From contig NC_088718.1 of the NCBI RefSeq assembly GCF_963576615.1, positions 32,026,757 through 32,090,756 on the forward strand: 64,000 nt of DNA. The letters are read 5' to 3'. Below, piece after piece: positions 23,026-36,834 of the stretch (position 1 is its first letter; each line of letters begins with the position of its first letter). The notes under the pieces were generated by a model that did no database searches, was not told where the DNA came from, and worked only from the letters and a program-made list of their open reading frames with translations. The DNA is from Watersipora subatra. Its lineage: Eukaryota > Bryozoa > Gymnolaemata > Cheilostomatida > Watersiporidae. The position numbers were made by a program, and so were the translations under genes.

Positions 23026-23110
23026 TCCCATGAACCAGATTTGAACTGGTGATCTAAGGATAGCAAATTACCACTACAGTCCTCCACTCTACCAACTGAG
23101 CTATCACAGG
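23026..23110 (-). tRNA. tRNA-Tyr(GTA) copy 36, class A; first gene of HOR copy 2
   Basis: Same gene sequence as copy 16 (T3-G70, G10-T25, A46). Confidence 0.88.
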
Positions 23111-23683
23111 CACATATCCAGTAAAATGTGTTTTCTTATTACATAAAATCATTTGAACTTTTGCAGTTTTAGTTGAAATGCAGTAGTAGACATTGTCACT
23201 CGTCTTTGTATGCAAAAACATTGTCATTATGAGCTATCACTGCAAAATGCCTACAGATGAGTGTGCTGCCAGGACTGTGAAAAAGTTAAAAAAAAAGGGT
23301 TTTGAATGTTGATACCATAATGAACCATGAACACTATGATTAATTCTTATGATAACTTATAAATAACGAGTGAACTCATAAACAATAAACCATTCATTAA
23401 AACAAACAATTTTGGTCTGTCTCTCTACCCATCGCAATTCGACGCAAAAACAGAGTGTGATTTTTTCCAAGGATGTCTTTGTTTATTGGTTTGCCAATAA
23501 ATTAAAATACTCAAGGAGAAACACAGCTTTTCGTGTGTTTCTCGACAAATTACAACAAAACCATAATGGTTTTTAGTAGTTTACAAAGTATTTTGGCTGT
23601 AAGAAAGTTTCCAGCTGGCATCTCTGCCTTTTTGAACTAATCATCACTATGATTGAGAAAAACTTTACATGATTAAAATAGAA

Positions 23684-23768
23684 TCCCGTGAACCAGGTTT
23701 GAACTGGTGACCTAAGGATAACAAATTACCACTACAGTCCTCCGCTCTACCAACTGAGCTATCACGGG
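23684..23768 (-). tRNA. tRNA-Tyr(GTA) copy 37, hybrid A/B unit
   Basis: Same gene sequence as copy 17; fully paired with C60. Confidence 0.95.
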
Positions 23769-24341
23769 CACATCTCCAGTAAAATGTGTTTTCTTATTAC
23801 ATAAAATCATTTGAACTTTTGCAGTTTTAGTTGAAATGCAGTAGTAGACATTCTCACTCGTCTTTGTATGCAAAAACATTGTCATTATGAACTATCACTG
23901 CAAAATGCCTACAGATGAGTGTGCTGCCAGGACTGTGAAAAAGTTAAAAAAAAAGGGTTTTGAATGTTGATACCATAATGAACCATGAACACTATGATTA
24001 ATTCTTATGATAACTTATAAATAACGAGTGAACTCATAAACAATAAACCATTCATTAAAACAGACAATTTTGGTCTGTCTCTCTACCCATCGCAGTTCGA
24101 CGCAAAAACAGAGTGTGATTTTTTCAAAGGATGTGTTTGTTTATTGGTTTAACAATAAATAAAAAATCTTAAAGATAAACACAGTTTTTTGTTTGTTTCT
24201 CGACAAATTACCACAAAACCATAATGTTTTTTAGTAGTTTACAAAGTATTTTGGTTGTAAGAAAGTTTCCGGTTGGCGTCTCTGCCTTTTTGAACTAATC
24301 ATTACTATGATTGAGAATAACGTAACACGGTTAAAATAGAA

Positions 24342-24426
24342 TCCCATGAACCAGATTTGAACAGGTGACCTAAGGATAGCAAATTACCACTACAGTCCTC
24401 CGCTCGAACAACTGAGCTATCACGGG
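24342..24426 (-). pseudogene. tRNA-Tyr(GTA) copy 38, degraded, class A
   Basis: Same lesions as copy 18 (T52-T62, G19 to T, A21 to C). Confidence 0.6.
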
Positions 24427-24995
24427 CGCATCTCTGGTAAAATGTGTTTTCTTATTCCATAAAACCATTTGAACTTTTGCAGTTTTAGTTGAAATGCAGT
24501 AGTAGACATTGTCACTCGTCTTTGTATGCGAAAATAATGTCATTGCGAGCTAATACTGAACAATGCCTACAGATGAGTGTGCTGCCAGGACTGTGAAATA
24601 TTTAAAATAATGGGTTTGTATGTTGATACCGTAATGAACCATGAACACTGTGGTTATATCTTATGATATCTTATAGAAAACGAGTGAACTCATCAACAAC
24701 AAACCATTTGTTAAAAGAGAACTTTTTTGGTCTGCTTCATTGCCGATCGCATGCCAACACAAAGACAGATCATGAGTTTTTTCCAAAGGTCATTTTGTTG
24801 CCAGCTTTGCGAATAAATTGAAAACTCAGAAATAAACCCAGCGTATTGTATGTTTGTCAACAACTTACAACAAAACCGTGATACTTTTTAGTAGTTTACA
24901 AAAGATTTCTGTTGTAAGAAAGTTTGGGTTGTCGTCTCCACCTATTTTGAAGTAATCACAATGATTGAAAAATACATTACATGGTTAAAACAGAA

Positions 24996-25080
24996 TCCCA
25001 TTAACCAGGTTTGAACAGATGACCTAAGGATAGCAAATTACCACTACAGTCCTCCGCTCTACCAACTGAGCTACCACAGG
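24996..25080 (-). tRNA. tRNA-Tyr(GTA) copy 39, class C
   Basis: As copy 19, with A52 also changed to T (T52-T62 mismatch), so both the acceptor and T stems are damaged. Only copy 64 shares this extra change. Confidence 0.65.
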
Positions 25081-25652
25081 CACATCTCCAGTAAAATGTG
25101 TTTTCTTATTACATAAAATCATTTGAACTTTTGCAGTTTTAGTTGAAATGCAGTAGTAGACATTGTCACTCGTCTTTGTATGCAACAATATTGTCATTAT
25201 GAGCTATCACTACAAAATTCCTACAGATGAGTGTGCTGCCAGGACTGTGAAAAAGTTTAAAAAAAAGGGTTTTGAATGTTGATACCATAATGAACCATGA
25301 ACACTATGATTAATTCTTATGATATCTTTTAAATAACGAGTGAACTCGTAAACAATAAAACATTTATTAAAACAGACAATTTTGGTCTGTCTCTCTACCC
25401 ATCGCAATTCGACGCAAAAACAGAGTGTGATTTTTTCCAAGGTTGTGTTTGTTTATTGGTTTGCCAATAAATTAAAATACTCAAGGAGAAACACAGCTTT
25501 TCGTGTGTTTCTCAACAAATTACAACAAAACCATATTGGTTTTTACTAGTTTACAAAGTATTTTGGTTGTAAAAATATTTCCAGTTGGCGTCTCTGCCTT
25601 TTTTAACTAATCATCATTATGATTGAAAAAACGTTGCATGATTAAAATAGAA

Positions 25653-25737
25653 TCCCGTGAACCAGATTTGAACTGGTGATCTAAGGATAACAAATTACCA
25701 CTACAGTCCTCCACTCTACCAACTGAGCTATCACGGG
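25653..25737 (-). tRNA. tRNA-Tyr(GTA) copy 40, class B
   Basis: Same gene sequence as copy 20. Confidence 0.93.
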
Positions 25738-26307
25738 CACATATCCAGTAAAATGTGTTTTCTTATTACATAAAACCATTTGAACTTTTGCAGTTTTAGT
25801 TGAAATGCAGTAGTAGACATTGTCACTCGTCTTTGTATGCAAAAATAATGTCATTGCGAGCTAATAATGAACAATGCCTACAGATGAGTGTGCTGCCAGG
25901 ACTGTGAAATATTTAAACTAATGGGTTTGTATGTTGATACCGTAATGAACCATGAACACTGTGGTTATATCTTATGATATCTTATAGAAAACGAGTGAAC
26001 TCATCAACAACAAACCATTTGTTAAAAGAGAACTTTTTTGGTCTGCTTCATTGCCGAACGCATGCCAACACAAAGACAGATCATGAATTTTTTCCAAAGG
26101 TCATTTTGTTGCCAGCTTTGCGAATAAATTGAAAACTCAGAAATAAACCCAGCGTTTTGTATGTTTGTCAACAACTTACAAGAAAACCGTGATCCTTTTT
26201 AGTAGTTTACAAAAGATTTCTGTTGTAAGAAAGTTTCGGGTTGTCGTCTCCACCTATTTTGAAGTAATCACAATGATTGAAAAATACATTACATGGTTAA
26301 AACAGAA

Positions 26308-26392
26308 TCCCATTAACCAGGTTTGAACTGATGACCTAAGGATAGCAAATTACCACTACAGTCCTCCGCTCGACCAACTGAGCTACCACGGG
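26308..26392 (-). tRNA. tRNA-Tyr(GTA) copy 41, class C
   Basis: Same gene sequence as copies 12 and 21 (G6-A67 mispair, A21 to C). Confidence 0.75.
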
Positions 26393-26964
26393 CACATCTC
26401 CAGTAAAATGTGTTTTCTTATTACATAAAATCATTTGAACTTTTGCAGTTTTAGTTGAAATGCAGTAGTAGACATTGTCACTCGTCTTCGTAAGCAAAAA
26501 TAATGTCATTGCGAGCTAATATTGAAAAATGCCTACAGATGAGTGTGCTACCAGGACTTTAAAAAAATTAAATTAATTGGTTTTGAATGTTGATACCATA
26601 ATGAACCATGAACACTATGATTAATTCTTATAATTATCTTATAAATAACGAGTGAACTCATAAACAATAAACCATTCATTAAAACAGACAATTTTGGTCT
26701 GTCTCTTTACCCATCGCAATTCGACGCAAAAACAGAGTGTGATTTTTTCTAAGGATGTGTTTGTTTATTGGTTTGCCAATAAATTAAAATACTCAAGGAG
26801 AAACACAGCTTTTCGTGTGTTTCTCGACAAATTACAACAAAACCATATTGGTTTTTACTAGTTTACAAAGTATTTTGGTGGTAAAAAAGTTTCCAGTTGG
26901 CGTCTCTGCCTTTTTGAACTAATGATCATTATGATTGAAAAAACGTTGCATGATTAAAATAGAA

Positions 26965-27049
26965 TCCCGTGAACCAGATTTGAACTGGTGACCTAAGGAT
27001 AACAAATTACCACTACAGTCCTCCGCTCTACCAACTGAGCTATCACGGG
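26965..27049 (-). tRNA. tRNA-Tyr(GTA) copy 42, class B, fully paired
   Basis: Same gene sequence as copy 8. The matching unit is missing from HOR copy 3. Confidence 0.97.
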
Positions 27050-27622
27050 CACATCTTCAGTAAAATGTGTTTCCCTATTACATAAAATCATTTGAACCTT
27101 TGCAGTTTTAGTTGAAATGCAGTAATAGACATTGTCACTCATCTTTTTATGCAAAAAACATTGTCATTATAAGCTATCACTGCAAAATGCCTACAGATGA
27201 GTGTGCTGCCAGGACTGTGCAAAAGTTGAAAAAATGGGTTTTGTATGTTGATTCTGTAATGAGCCATAAACACAATGATTATATCTTATGATATCTTATA
27301 AATAACGAGTGAACTCATAAACAATAAACCATTTATTAAAACAGACAATTTTGGTCTGTCTCTCTACCCATCGCGGTTCGACGCAAAAACAGATTGCGAT
27401 TTTTTCCCAGGATCGGTTTGTTTAATGGTTTAACAATAAATAAAAAATCTTAAATATAAACACAGTTTTTTGTTTGTTTCTCGACAAATTACCACAAAAC
27501 CATAATGTTTTTTAGTAGTTTACAAAGTATTTTGGTTGTAAGAAAGTTTCCGGTTGGCGTCTCTGCCTTTTTGAACTAATCATCACTATGATTGAGAATA
27601 ACGTAACACGGTTAAAATAGAA

Positions 27623-27707
27623 TCCCGTGAACCAGATTTGAACTGGTGACCTAAGGATAGCAAATTACCACTACAGTCCTCCGCTCTTCCAACTGAGCTA
27701 TCACAGG
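27623..27707 (-). tRNA. tRNA-Tyr(GTA) copy 43, class A flank
   Basis: Same gene sequence as copy 23 (T3-G70 wobble, A20). Confidence 0.92.
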
Positions 27708-28280
27708 CACATCTCCAGTAAAATGTGTTTTCTTATTACATAAAATCATTTGAACCTTTGCAGTTTTATTTGAAATGCAGCAGTAAACATTGTCACTCGT
27801 CTTTGTATGCAAAAAACATTGTCATTATGAACTATCACTGCAAAATGCCTACAGATGAGTGTGCTGCCAGGACTGTGAAAAAGTTGAAAAAGTGAGATTT
27901 GAATGTTGATACCATAATGAACCATGAACACTATGATTAATTCTTATGACATCTTATAAATAACGAAAGAACTCGTAAACAATAAACCATTTATTAAAAC
28001 AGACAATTTTGGTCTGTCTCTCTACCCATCGCAATTCGACGCAAAAACAGAGTGTGACTTTTTCCAAGGATGTGTTTGTTTATTGGTTTGCCAATAAATT
28101 AAAATACTCAAAGAGAAACACAGCTTTTCGTGTGTTTCTCGACAAATTACAACAAAACCATATTGGTTTTTACTAGTTTACAAAGTATTTTGGTGGTAAA
28201 AAAGTTTCCAGTTGGCGTCTCTGCCTTTTTGAACTAATCATCAATATGATTGAAAAAAACGTTACATGATTAAAATAGAA

Positions 28281-28365
28281 TCCCGTGAACCATATTTGCA
28301 CTGGTGACCTAAGGATAGCAAATTACCACTACAGTCCTCCGCTCGACCAACTGAGCTATCACGGG
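28281..28365 (-). pseudogene. tRNA-Tyr(GTA) copy 44, degraded, class B-prime
   Basis: Same lesions as copy 24 (G53-A61 mispair, T55 to G, A21 to C). Confidence 0.75.
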
Positions 28366-28935
28366 CGCATCTCTGGTAAAATGTGTTTTCTTATTCCATA
28401 AAACCATTTGAACTTTTGCAGTTTTAGTTGAAATGCAGTAGTAGACATTGTCACTCGTCTTTGTATGCAAAAATAATGTCACTGCGAGCTAATACTGAAC
28501 AATGCCTACAGATGAGTGTGCTGCCAGGACTGTGAAATATTTAAAATAATGGGTTTGTATGTTGATACCGTAATGAATCATGAACACTGTGGTTATATCT
28601 TATGATATCTTATAGAAAACGAGTGAACTCATCAACAACAAACCATTTGTTAAAAGAGAACTTTTTTGGTCAGCTTCATTGCCGATCGCATGCCAACACA
28701 AAGACAGATCATGAATTTTTTCCAAAGGTCATTTTGTTGCCAGCTTTGCGAAAAAATTGAAAACTCAGAAATAAACCCAGCGTTTTGTATGTTTGTCAAC
28801 AACTTACAACACAACCGTGATGCTTTTTAGTAGTTTACAAAAGATTTCTGTTGTAAGAAAGTTTCAGGTTGTCGTCTCCACTTAATTTGAAGTAATCGCA
28901 ATGATTGAAAAATACATTACATGGTTAAAACAGAA

Positions 28936-29020
28936 TTCCAATAACCAGGTTTGAACCGATGACCTAAGGATAGCAAATTACCACTACAGTCCTCCGCTCT
29001 ACCAACTGAGTTACCACGGG
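28936..29020 (-). pseudogene. tRNA-Tyr(GTA) copy 45, heavily degraded, class C
   Basis: Same lesions as copy 25 (acceptor broken at three pairs including C1-A72; A10-C25). Confidence 0.85.
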
Positions 29021-29593
29021 CACATTTCCAGTAAAATGTGTTTTCTTATTACATAAAATCGTTTGAACTTTTGCAGTTTTAGTTGAAATGCAGTAGTAGA
29101 CATTGTCACTCGTCTTCGTAAGCAAAAATAATGTCATTGCGAGCTAATACTAAAAAATGCCTACAGATGAGTGTGCTACCAGGAGTGTAAAAAAATTAAA
29201 ATAATTGGTTTCGAATGTTGATACCATAATGAACCATGAACACTATGATTAATTCTTATGACATCTTATAAATAACGAAAAAACTCGTAAACAATAAACC
29301 ATTTATTAAAACAGACAATTTTGGTCTGTCTCTCTACCCATCGCAATTCGACGCAAAAACAGAGTGTCACTTTTTCCAAGGATGTGTTTGTTTATTGGTT
29401 TGCCAATAAATTAAAATACTCAAAGAGAAACACAGCTTTTCGTGTGTTTCTCGACAAATTACAACCAAAACCATAATGGTTTTTACTAGTTTACAAAGTA
29501 TTTTGGTGGTAAAAAAGTTTCCAGTTGGCGTCTCTGCCTTTTTGAACTAATCATCACTATGATTGAAAAAAACGTTACATGATTAAAATAGAA

Positions 29594-29678
29594 TCCCATG
29601 AACCAGATTTGAACTGGTGACCTAAGGATAGCAAATTACCACTACAGTCCTCCGCTCTACCAACTAAGCTATCACGGG
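29594..29678 (-). tRNA. tRNA-Tyr(GTA) copy 46, class B-prime
   Basis: Same gene sequence as copy 26 (T13-G22 wobble). Confidence 0.88.
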
Positions 29679-30250
29679 CACATCTCCGGTTAAATGTGTT
29701 TTCTTATTACATAAAACCATTTGACCCTTTGCAGTTTTAGTTGAAATGCAGTAGTAGACATTGTCACTCGTCTTTGTATGCAAAAAACATTGTCATTATA
29801 AGCTATCACTGCAAAATGCTTACAGATGAGTGTGCTGCCAGGACTGTGAAAAAGTTAAAAAATTGGTTTTGTATGTTGATTCTATAAAGAGCCATAAACA
29901 CTATGATTATATCTTATGATATCTTATAAATAACGAGTGAACTCATAAACAATAAACCATTTATTAAAACAGACAATTTTGGTCTGTCTCTCTACCCATC
30001 GCAGTTCGACGCAAAAACAGAGTGTGACTTTTTCCAAGGTTGTGTTTGTTTATTGGTTTGCCAATAAATTAAAATACTCAAGGAGAAACACAGCTTTTCG
30101 TGTGTTTCTCGACAAATTACAACAAAACCATATTGGTTTTTACTAGTTTACAAAGTATTTTGGTGGTAAAAAAGTTTCCAGTTGGCGTCTCTGCCTTTTT
30201 TAACTAATCATCACTATGATTGAAAAAAACGTTGCATGATTAAAATAGAA

Positions 30251-30335
30251 TCCCGTGAACCAGATTTGAACTGGTGACCTAAGGATAACAAATTACCACT
30301 ACAGTCCTCCGCTCTACCAACTGAGCTATCACGGG
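30251..30335 (-). tRNA. tRNA-Tyr(GTA) copy 47, class B, fully paired
   Basis: Same gene sequence as copy 27; likely functional. Confidence 0.97.
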
Positions 30336-30908
30336 CACATCTCCAGTAAAATGTGTTTTCTTATTACATAAAATCATTTGAACTTTTGCAGTTTTAGTTG
30401 AAATGCAGTAGTAGACATTGTCACTCTTCTTTGTATGCAAAAAACATTGTCATTATGAGCTATCACTGCAAAAGTCCTACAGATGAGTGTGCTGCCAGGA
30501 CTGTAAAAAAGTTTAAAAAAAAGGGTTTTGAATGTTGATACCATAATGAACCATGAACACTATGATTAATTCTTATGATATCGTATAAATAACGAGTGAA
30601 CTCGTAAACAATAAACCATTTATTAAAACAGACAATTTTGGTCTGTCTCTCTACCCATCGCAATTCGACGCAAAAACAGAGTCTGACTTTTTCCAAGGTT
30701 GTGTTTGTTTATTGGTTTGCCAATAAATTAAAATACTCAAGGAGAAACACAGCTTTTCGTGTGTTTCTCGACAAATTACAACAAAACCATATTGGTTTTT
30801 ACTAGTTTACAAAGTATTTTGGTTGTAAAAAAGTTTCCAGTTGGCGTCTCTGCCTTTTTTAACTAATCATTACTATGATTGAAAAAACGTTGCATGATTA
30901 AAATAGAA

Positions 30909-30993
30909 TCCCGTGAACCAGATTTGAACTGGTGATCTAAGGATAACAAATTACCACTACAGTCCTCCACTCTACCAACTGAGCTATCACGGG
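30909..30993 (-). tRNA. tRNA-Tyr(GTA) copy 48, class B
   Basis: Same gene sequence as copies 20 and 28. Confidence 0.93.
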
Positions 30994-31566
30994 CACATAT
31001 CCAGTAAAATGTGTTTTCTTATTACATAAAATCATTTGAACTTTTGCAGTTTTAGTTGAAATGCAGTAGTAAACATTGTCACTCGTCTTTGTATGCAAAA
31101 AACATTGTCATTATGTGCTATCACTGCAAAATGCCTACAGATGAGTGTGCTGCCAGGACTGTGAAAAAGTTGAAAAAATGGGTTTTGTGTGTTGATTCTA
31201 TAATGAGCCATAAACACAATGATTATATCTTATGATATCTTATAAATAACGAGTGAACGCATAAACAATAAACCATTTATCAAAACAAACAATTTTGGTC
31301 TGTCTCTCTACCCATCGCGGTTCGACGCAAAAACAGATTGCGATTTTTTCCCAGGATCGGTTTGTTTACTGGTTTAACAATAAATAAAAAATCTTAAAGA
31401 TAAACACAGTTTTTTGTTTGTTTCTCGACAAACTACCACAAAACCATAATGTTTTTTAGTAGTTTACAAAGTATTTTGGTTGTAAGAAAGTTTCCGGTTG
31501 GCGTCTCTGCCTTTTTTAACTAATCATCACTATGATTGAGAATAACATAACACGGTTAAAATAGAA

Positions 31567-31651
31567 TCCCATGAACCAGATTTGAACTGGTGACCTAAAA
31601 ATAGCAAATTACCACTACAGTCCTCCGCTTTACCAACTGAGCTATCACGGG
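31567..31651 (-). pseudogene. tRNA-Tyr(GTA) copy 49 with internal T5, class A
   Basis: Same lesions as copy 29 (TTTTT at 39-43, C13-A22). Confidence 0.7.
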
Positions 31652-32225
31652 CACATCTCCGGTTAAATGTGTTTTCTTATTACATAAAATCATTTGAACC
31701 TTTGCAGTTTTATTTGAAATGCAGCAGTAAACATTGTCACTCGTCTTTGTATGCAAAAAACATTGTCATTATGAGTTATCACTGCAAAATGCCTACAGAT
31801 GAGTGTGCTGCCAGGACTGTGAAAAAGTTAAAAAAAAGGGTTTTGAATGTTGATACCATAATGAACCATGAACACTATGATTAATTCTTATGATATCTTA
31901 TAAATAACGAGTGAACTCATAAACAATAAACCATTTATTAAAACAGACATTTTTTGGTCTGTCTCTTTACCCATCGCAATTCGACGCAAAAACAGAGTGT
32001 GACTTTTTCCAAGGATGTGTTTGTTTTTTGGTTTGCCAATAAATTAAAATACTCAAAGAGAAACACAGCTTTTCGTGTGTTTCTCGACAAATTACAACAA
32101 AACCATATTGGTTTTTACTAGTTTACAAAGTATTTTGGTGGTAAAAAAGTTTCCGGTTGGCTTCTCTGCCTTTTTTAACTAATCATCACTATGATTGAAA
32201 AAAACGTTACATGATTAAAATAGAA

Positions 32226-32310
32226 TCCCATGAACCAGATTTGAACTGGTGACCTAAGGATAGCAAATTACCACTACAGTCCTCCGCTCTACCAACTGAG
32301 CTATCACGGG
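32226..32310 (-). tRNA. tRNA-Tyr(GTA) copy 50, class B-prime
   Basis: Same gene sequence as copy 30. Confidence 0.95.
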
Positions 32311-32883
32311 CACATATCCAGTAAAATGTGTTTTCTTATCACATAAAACCATTTGAACTTTTGCAGTTTTAGTTGAAATGCAGTAGTAGACATTGTCACT
32401 CGTCTTTGTATGCAAAAAACATTGTCATTATGAGCTATCACTGCAAAATGCCTACAGATGAGTGTGCTGCCAGGACTGTGAAAAAGTTGAAAAAATTGGT
32501 TTTGTATGTTGATTCTATAATGAGCCATAAACACTTTGATTATATCTTATGATATCTTATAAATAACGAGTGAACTCATTAACAATAAACCATTTATTAA
32601 AACAGACAATTTTGGTCTGTCTCTCTACCCATCGCAGTTCGACGCAAAAACAGATTGCGATTTTTTCCCAGGATCGGTTTGTTTACTGGTTTAACAATAA
32701 TTAAAAAATCTTAAAGATAAACACAGTTTTTTGTTTGTTTCTCGACAAATTACCACAAAACCATAATGTTTTTTAGTAGTTTACAAAGTATTTTGGTTGT
32801 AAGAAAGTTTCCGGTTGGCGTCTCTGCTTTTTTGAACTAATCATCACTATGATTGAGAATAACGTAACACGGTTAAAATAGAA

Positions 32884-32968
32884 TCCCATGAACCAGATTT
32901 GAACTGGTGACCTAAGGATAGCAAATTACCACTACAGTCCTCCGCTCGACCAACTGAGCTATCACGGG
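32884..32968 (-). tRNA. tRNA-Tyr(GTA) copy 51, class A
   Basis: Same gene sequence as copy 31 (A21 to C). Confidence 0.88.
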
Positions 32969-33541
32969 CACATCTCCGGTAAAATGTGTTTTCTTATTAC
33001 ATAAAATCATTTGAACCTTTGCAGTTTTATTTGAAATGCAGCAGTAAACATTGTCACTCGTCATTGTATGCAAAAAACATTGTCATTATGAGCTATCACT
33101 GCAAAATGCCTACAGATGAGTGTGCTGCCAGGACTGTGAAAAAGTTGAAAAAATTGGTTTTGTATGTTGATTCTATAATGAGCCATAAACACTTTGATTA
33201 TATCTTATGATATCTTATAAATAACGAGTGAACTCATTAACAATAAACCATTTATTAAAACAGACAATTTTGGTCTGTCTCTCTACCCATCGCGGTTCGA
33301 CGCAAAAACAGGTTGCGATTTTTTCCCAGGATCGGTTTGTTTACTGGTTTAACAATAAATAAAAAATCTTAAAGATAAACACAGTTTTTTGTTTGTTTCT
33401 CGACAAATTACCACAAAACCATAATGTTTTTTAGTAGTTTACAAAGTATTTTGGTTGTAAGAAAGTTTCCGGTTGGCGTCTCTGCCTTTTTGAACTAATC
33501 ATCACTATGATTGAGAATAACGTAACACGGTTAAAATAGAA

Positions 33542-33626
33542 TCCCATGAACCAGATTTGAACTGGTGACCTAAGGATAGCAAATTACCACTACAGTCCTC
33601 CGCTCGACCAACTGAGCTATCACGGG
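33542..33626 (-). tRNA. tRNA-Tyr(GTA) copy 52, class A
   Basis: Same gene sequence as copy 31. Its 5' flank (ctccggtacaatg) recurs beside copy 57 and marks the donor of the five-unit insertion. Confidence 0.88.
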
Positions 33627-34200
33627 CACATCTCCGGTACAATGTGTTTTCTTATTACATAAAATCATTTGAACCTTTGCAGTTTTAATTGAAATGCAGC
33701 AGTAAACATTGTCACTCGTCATTGTATGCAAAAAACATTGTCATTATGAGCTATCACTGCAAAATGCCTACAGATGAGTGTGCTGCCAGGACTGTGAAAA
33801 AGTTAAAAAAAAAGGGTTTTGAATGTTGATACCATAATGAACCATGATTACTATGATTAATTCTTATGATATCTTATAAATAACGAGTGAACGCATAAAC
33901 AATAAACCATTTATCAAAACAAACAATTTTGGTCTGTCTCTCTACCCATCGCGGTTCGACGCAAAAACAGATTGCGATTTTTTCCCAGGATCGGTTTGTT
34001 TACTGGTTTAACAATAAATAAAAAATCTTAAAGATAAACACAGTTTTTTGTTTGTTTCTCGACAAACTACCACAAAACCATAATGTTTTTTAGTAGTTTA
34101 CAAAGTATTTTGGTTGTAAGAAAGTTTCCGGTTGGCGTCTCTGCCTTTTTTAACTAATCATCACTATGATTGAGAATAACATAACACGGTTAAAATAGAA

Positions 34201-34285
34201 TCCCATGAACCAGATTTGAACTGGTGACCTAAGGATAGCAAATTACCACTACAGTCCTCCGCTTTACCAACTGAGCTATCACGGG
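34201..34285 (-). tRNA. tRNA-Tyr(GTA) copy 53, class A
   Basis: Same gene sequence as copy 33 (C13-A22 mispair). Confidence 0.82.
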
Positions 34286-34859
34286 CACATCTCCGGTTAA
34301 ATGTGTTTTCTTATTACATAAAATCATTTGAACCTTTGCAGTTTTATTTGAAATGCAGCAGTAAACATTGTCACTCGTCTTTGTATGCAAAAAACATTGT
34401 CATTATGAGTTATCACTGCAAAATGCCTACAGATGAGTGTGCTGCCAGGACTGTGAAAAAGTTAAAAAAAAGGGTTTTGAATGTTGATACCATAATGAAC
34501 CATGAACACTATGATTAATTCTTATGATATCTTATAAATAACGAGTGAACTCATAAACAATAAACCATTTATTAAAACAGACATTTTTTGGTCTGTCTCT
34601 TTACCCATCGCAATTCGACGCAAAAACAGAGTGTGACTTTTTCCAAGGATGTGTTTGTTTTTTGGTTTGCCAATAAATTAAAATACTCAAAGAGATACAC
34701 AGCTTTTCGTGTGTTTCTCGACAAATTACAACAAAACCATATTGGTTTTTACTAGTTTACAAAGTATTTTGGTGGTAAAAAAGTTTCCGGTTGGCTTCTC
34801 TGCCTTTTTTAACTAATCATCACTATGATTGAAAAAAACGTTACATGATTAAAATAGAA

Positions 34860-34944
34860 TCCCATGAACCAGATTTGAACTGGTGACCTAAGGATAGCAA
34901 ATTACCACTACAGTCCTCCGCTCTACCAACTGAGCTATCACGGG
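34860..34944 (-). tRNA. tRNA-Tyr(GTA) copy 54, class B-prime
   Basis: Same gene sequence as copy 30. The private C at 34948 lies four bases upstream and is shared only with copy 59. Confidence 0.95.
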
Positions 34945-35517
34945 CACCTATCCAGTAAAATGTGTTTTCTTATCACATAAAACCATTTGAACTTTTGCAG
35001 TTTTAGTTGAAATGCAGTAGTAGACATTGTCACTCGTCTTTGTATGCAAAAAACATTGTCATTATGAGCTATCACTGCAAAATGCCTACAGATGAGTGTG
35101 CTGCCAGGACTGTGAAAAAGTTGAAAAAATTGGTTTTGTATGTTGATTCTATAATGAGCCATAAACACTTTGATTATATCTTATGATATCTTATAAATAA
35201 CGAGTGAACTCATTAACAATAAACCATTTATTAAAACAGACAATTTTGGTCTGTCTCTCTACCCATCGCGGTTCGACGCAAAAACAGGTTGCGATTTTTT
35301 CCCAGGATCGGTTTGTTTACTGGTTTAACAATAAATAAAAAATCTTAAAGATAAACACAGTTTTTTGTTTGTTTCTCGACAAATTACCACAAAACCATAA
35401 TGTTTTTTAGTAGTTTACAAAGTATTTTGGTTGTAAGAAAGTTTCCGGTTGGCGTCTCTGCCTTTTTGAACTAATCATCACTATGATTGAGAATAACGTA
35501 ACACGGTTAAAATAGAA

Positions 35518-35602
35518 TCCCATGAACCAGATTTGAACTGGTGACCTAAGGATAGCAAATTACCACTACAGTCCTCCGCTCGACAAACTGAGCTATCACG
35601 GG
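35518..35602 (-). tRNA. tRNA-Tyr(GTA) copy 55, class A, D loop altered
   Basis: Same gene sequence as copy 35 (G18 to T, A21 to C). Last gene of HOR copy 2. Confidence 0.75.
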
Positions 35603-36177
35603 CACATCTCCGGTAAAATGTGTTTTCTTATTACATAAAATCATTTGAACCTTTGCAGTTTTATTTGAAATGCAGCAGTAAACATTGTCACTCGTCATTG
35701 TATGCAAAAAACATTGTCATTATGAGCTATCACTGCAAAATGCCTACAGATGAGTGTGCTGCCAGGACTGTGAAAAAGTTAAAAAAAAAGGGTTTTGAAT
35801 GTTGATACCATAATGAACCATGATTACTATGATTAATTCTTATGATATCTTATAAATAACGAGTGAACTCATAAACAATAAACCATTTATTAAAACAGAC
35901 AATTTTGGTCTGTCTCTCTACCCATCGCAGTTCGACGCAAAAACAGATTGCGATTTTTTTCCCAGGATCGGTTTGTTTACTGGTTTAACAATAAATAAAA
36001 AATCTTAAAGATAAACACAGTTTTTTGTTTGTTTCTCGACAAATTACCACAAAACCATAATGTTTTTTAGTAGTTTACAAAGTATTTTGGTTGTAAGAAA
36101 GTTTCCGGTTGGCGTCACTGCCTTTTTGAACTAATCATTACTATGATTGAGAATAACGTAACACGGTTAAAATAGAA

Positions 36178-36262
36178 TCCCATGAACCAGATTTGAACTG
36201 GTGATCTAAGGATAGCAAATTACCACTACAGTCCTCCACTCTACCAACTGAGCTATCACAGG
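36178..36262 (-). tRNA. tRNA-Tyr(GTA) copy 56, class A; first gene of the five-unit insertion
   Basis: Same gene sequence as copy 16. Confidence 0.88.
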
Positions 36263-36834
36263 CACATATCCAGTAAAATGTGTTTTCTTATTACATAAAA
36301 TCATTTGAACTTTTGCAGTTTTAGTTGAAATGCAGTAGTAGACATTGTCACTCGTCTTTGTATGCAAAAACATTGTCATTATGAGCTATCACTGCAAAAT
36401 GCCTACAGATGAGTGTGCTGCCAGGACTGTGAAAAAGTTAAAAAAAAGGGTTTTGAATGTTGATACCATAATGAACCATGAACACTATGATTAATTCTTA
36501 TGATAACTTATAAATAACGAGTGAACTCATAAACAATAAACCATTCATTAAAACAAACAATTTTGGTCTGTCTCTCTACCCATCGCAATTCGACGCAAAA
36601 ACAGAGTGTGATTTTTTCCAAGGATGTCTTTGTTTATTGGTTTGCCAATAAATTAAAATACTCAAGGAGAAACACAGCTTTTCGTGTGTTTCTCGACAAA
36701 TTACAACAAAACCATAATGGTTTTTAGTAGTTTACAAAGTATTTTGGCTGTAAGAAAGTTTCCAGTTGGCGTCTCTGCCTTTTTGAACTAATCATCACTA
36801 TGATTGAGAAAAACTTTACATGATTAAAATAGAA

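Larger units (their letters stand above)
22693..35844. repeat. 20-unit higher-order repeat, copy 2
   Basis: Contains tRNA copies 36-55, which match copies 16-35 one for one at an offset of 13,152 bp. It shares a derived base with copy 3: A at 25017 and 41461, T at 11865. This suggests copies 2 and 3 are the closer pair. It has a private C at 34948, which is also seen at 38241 in the five-unit insertion but not at 21796 or 50735. Confidence 0.9.
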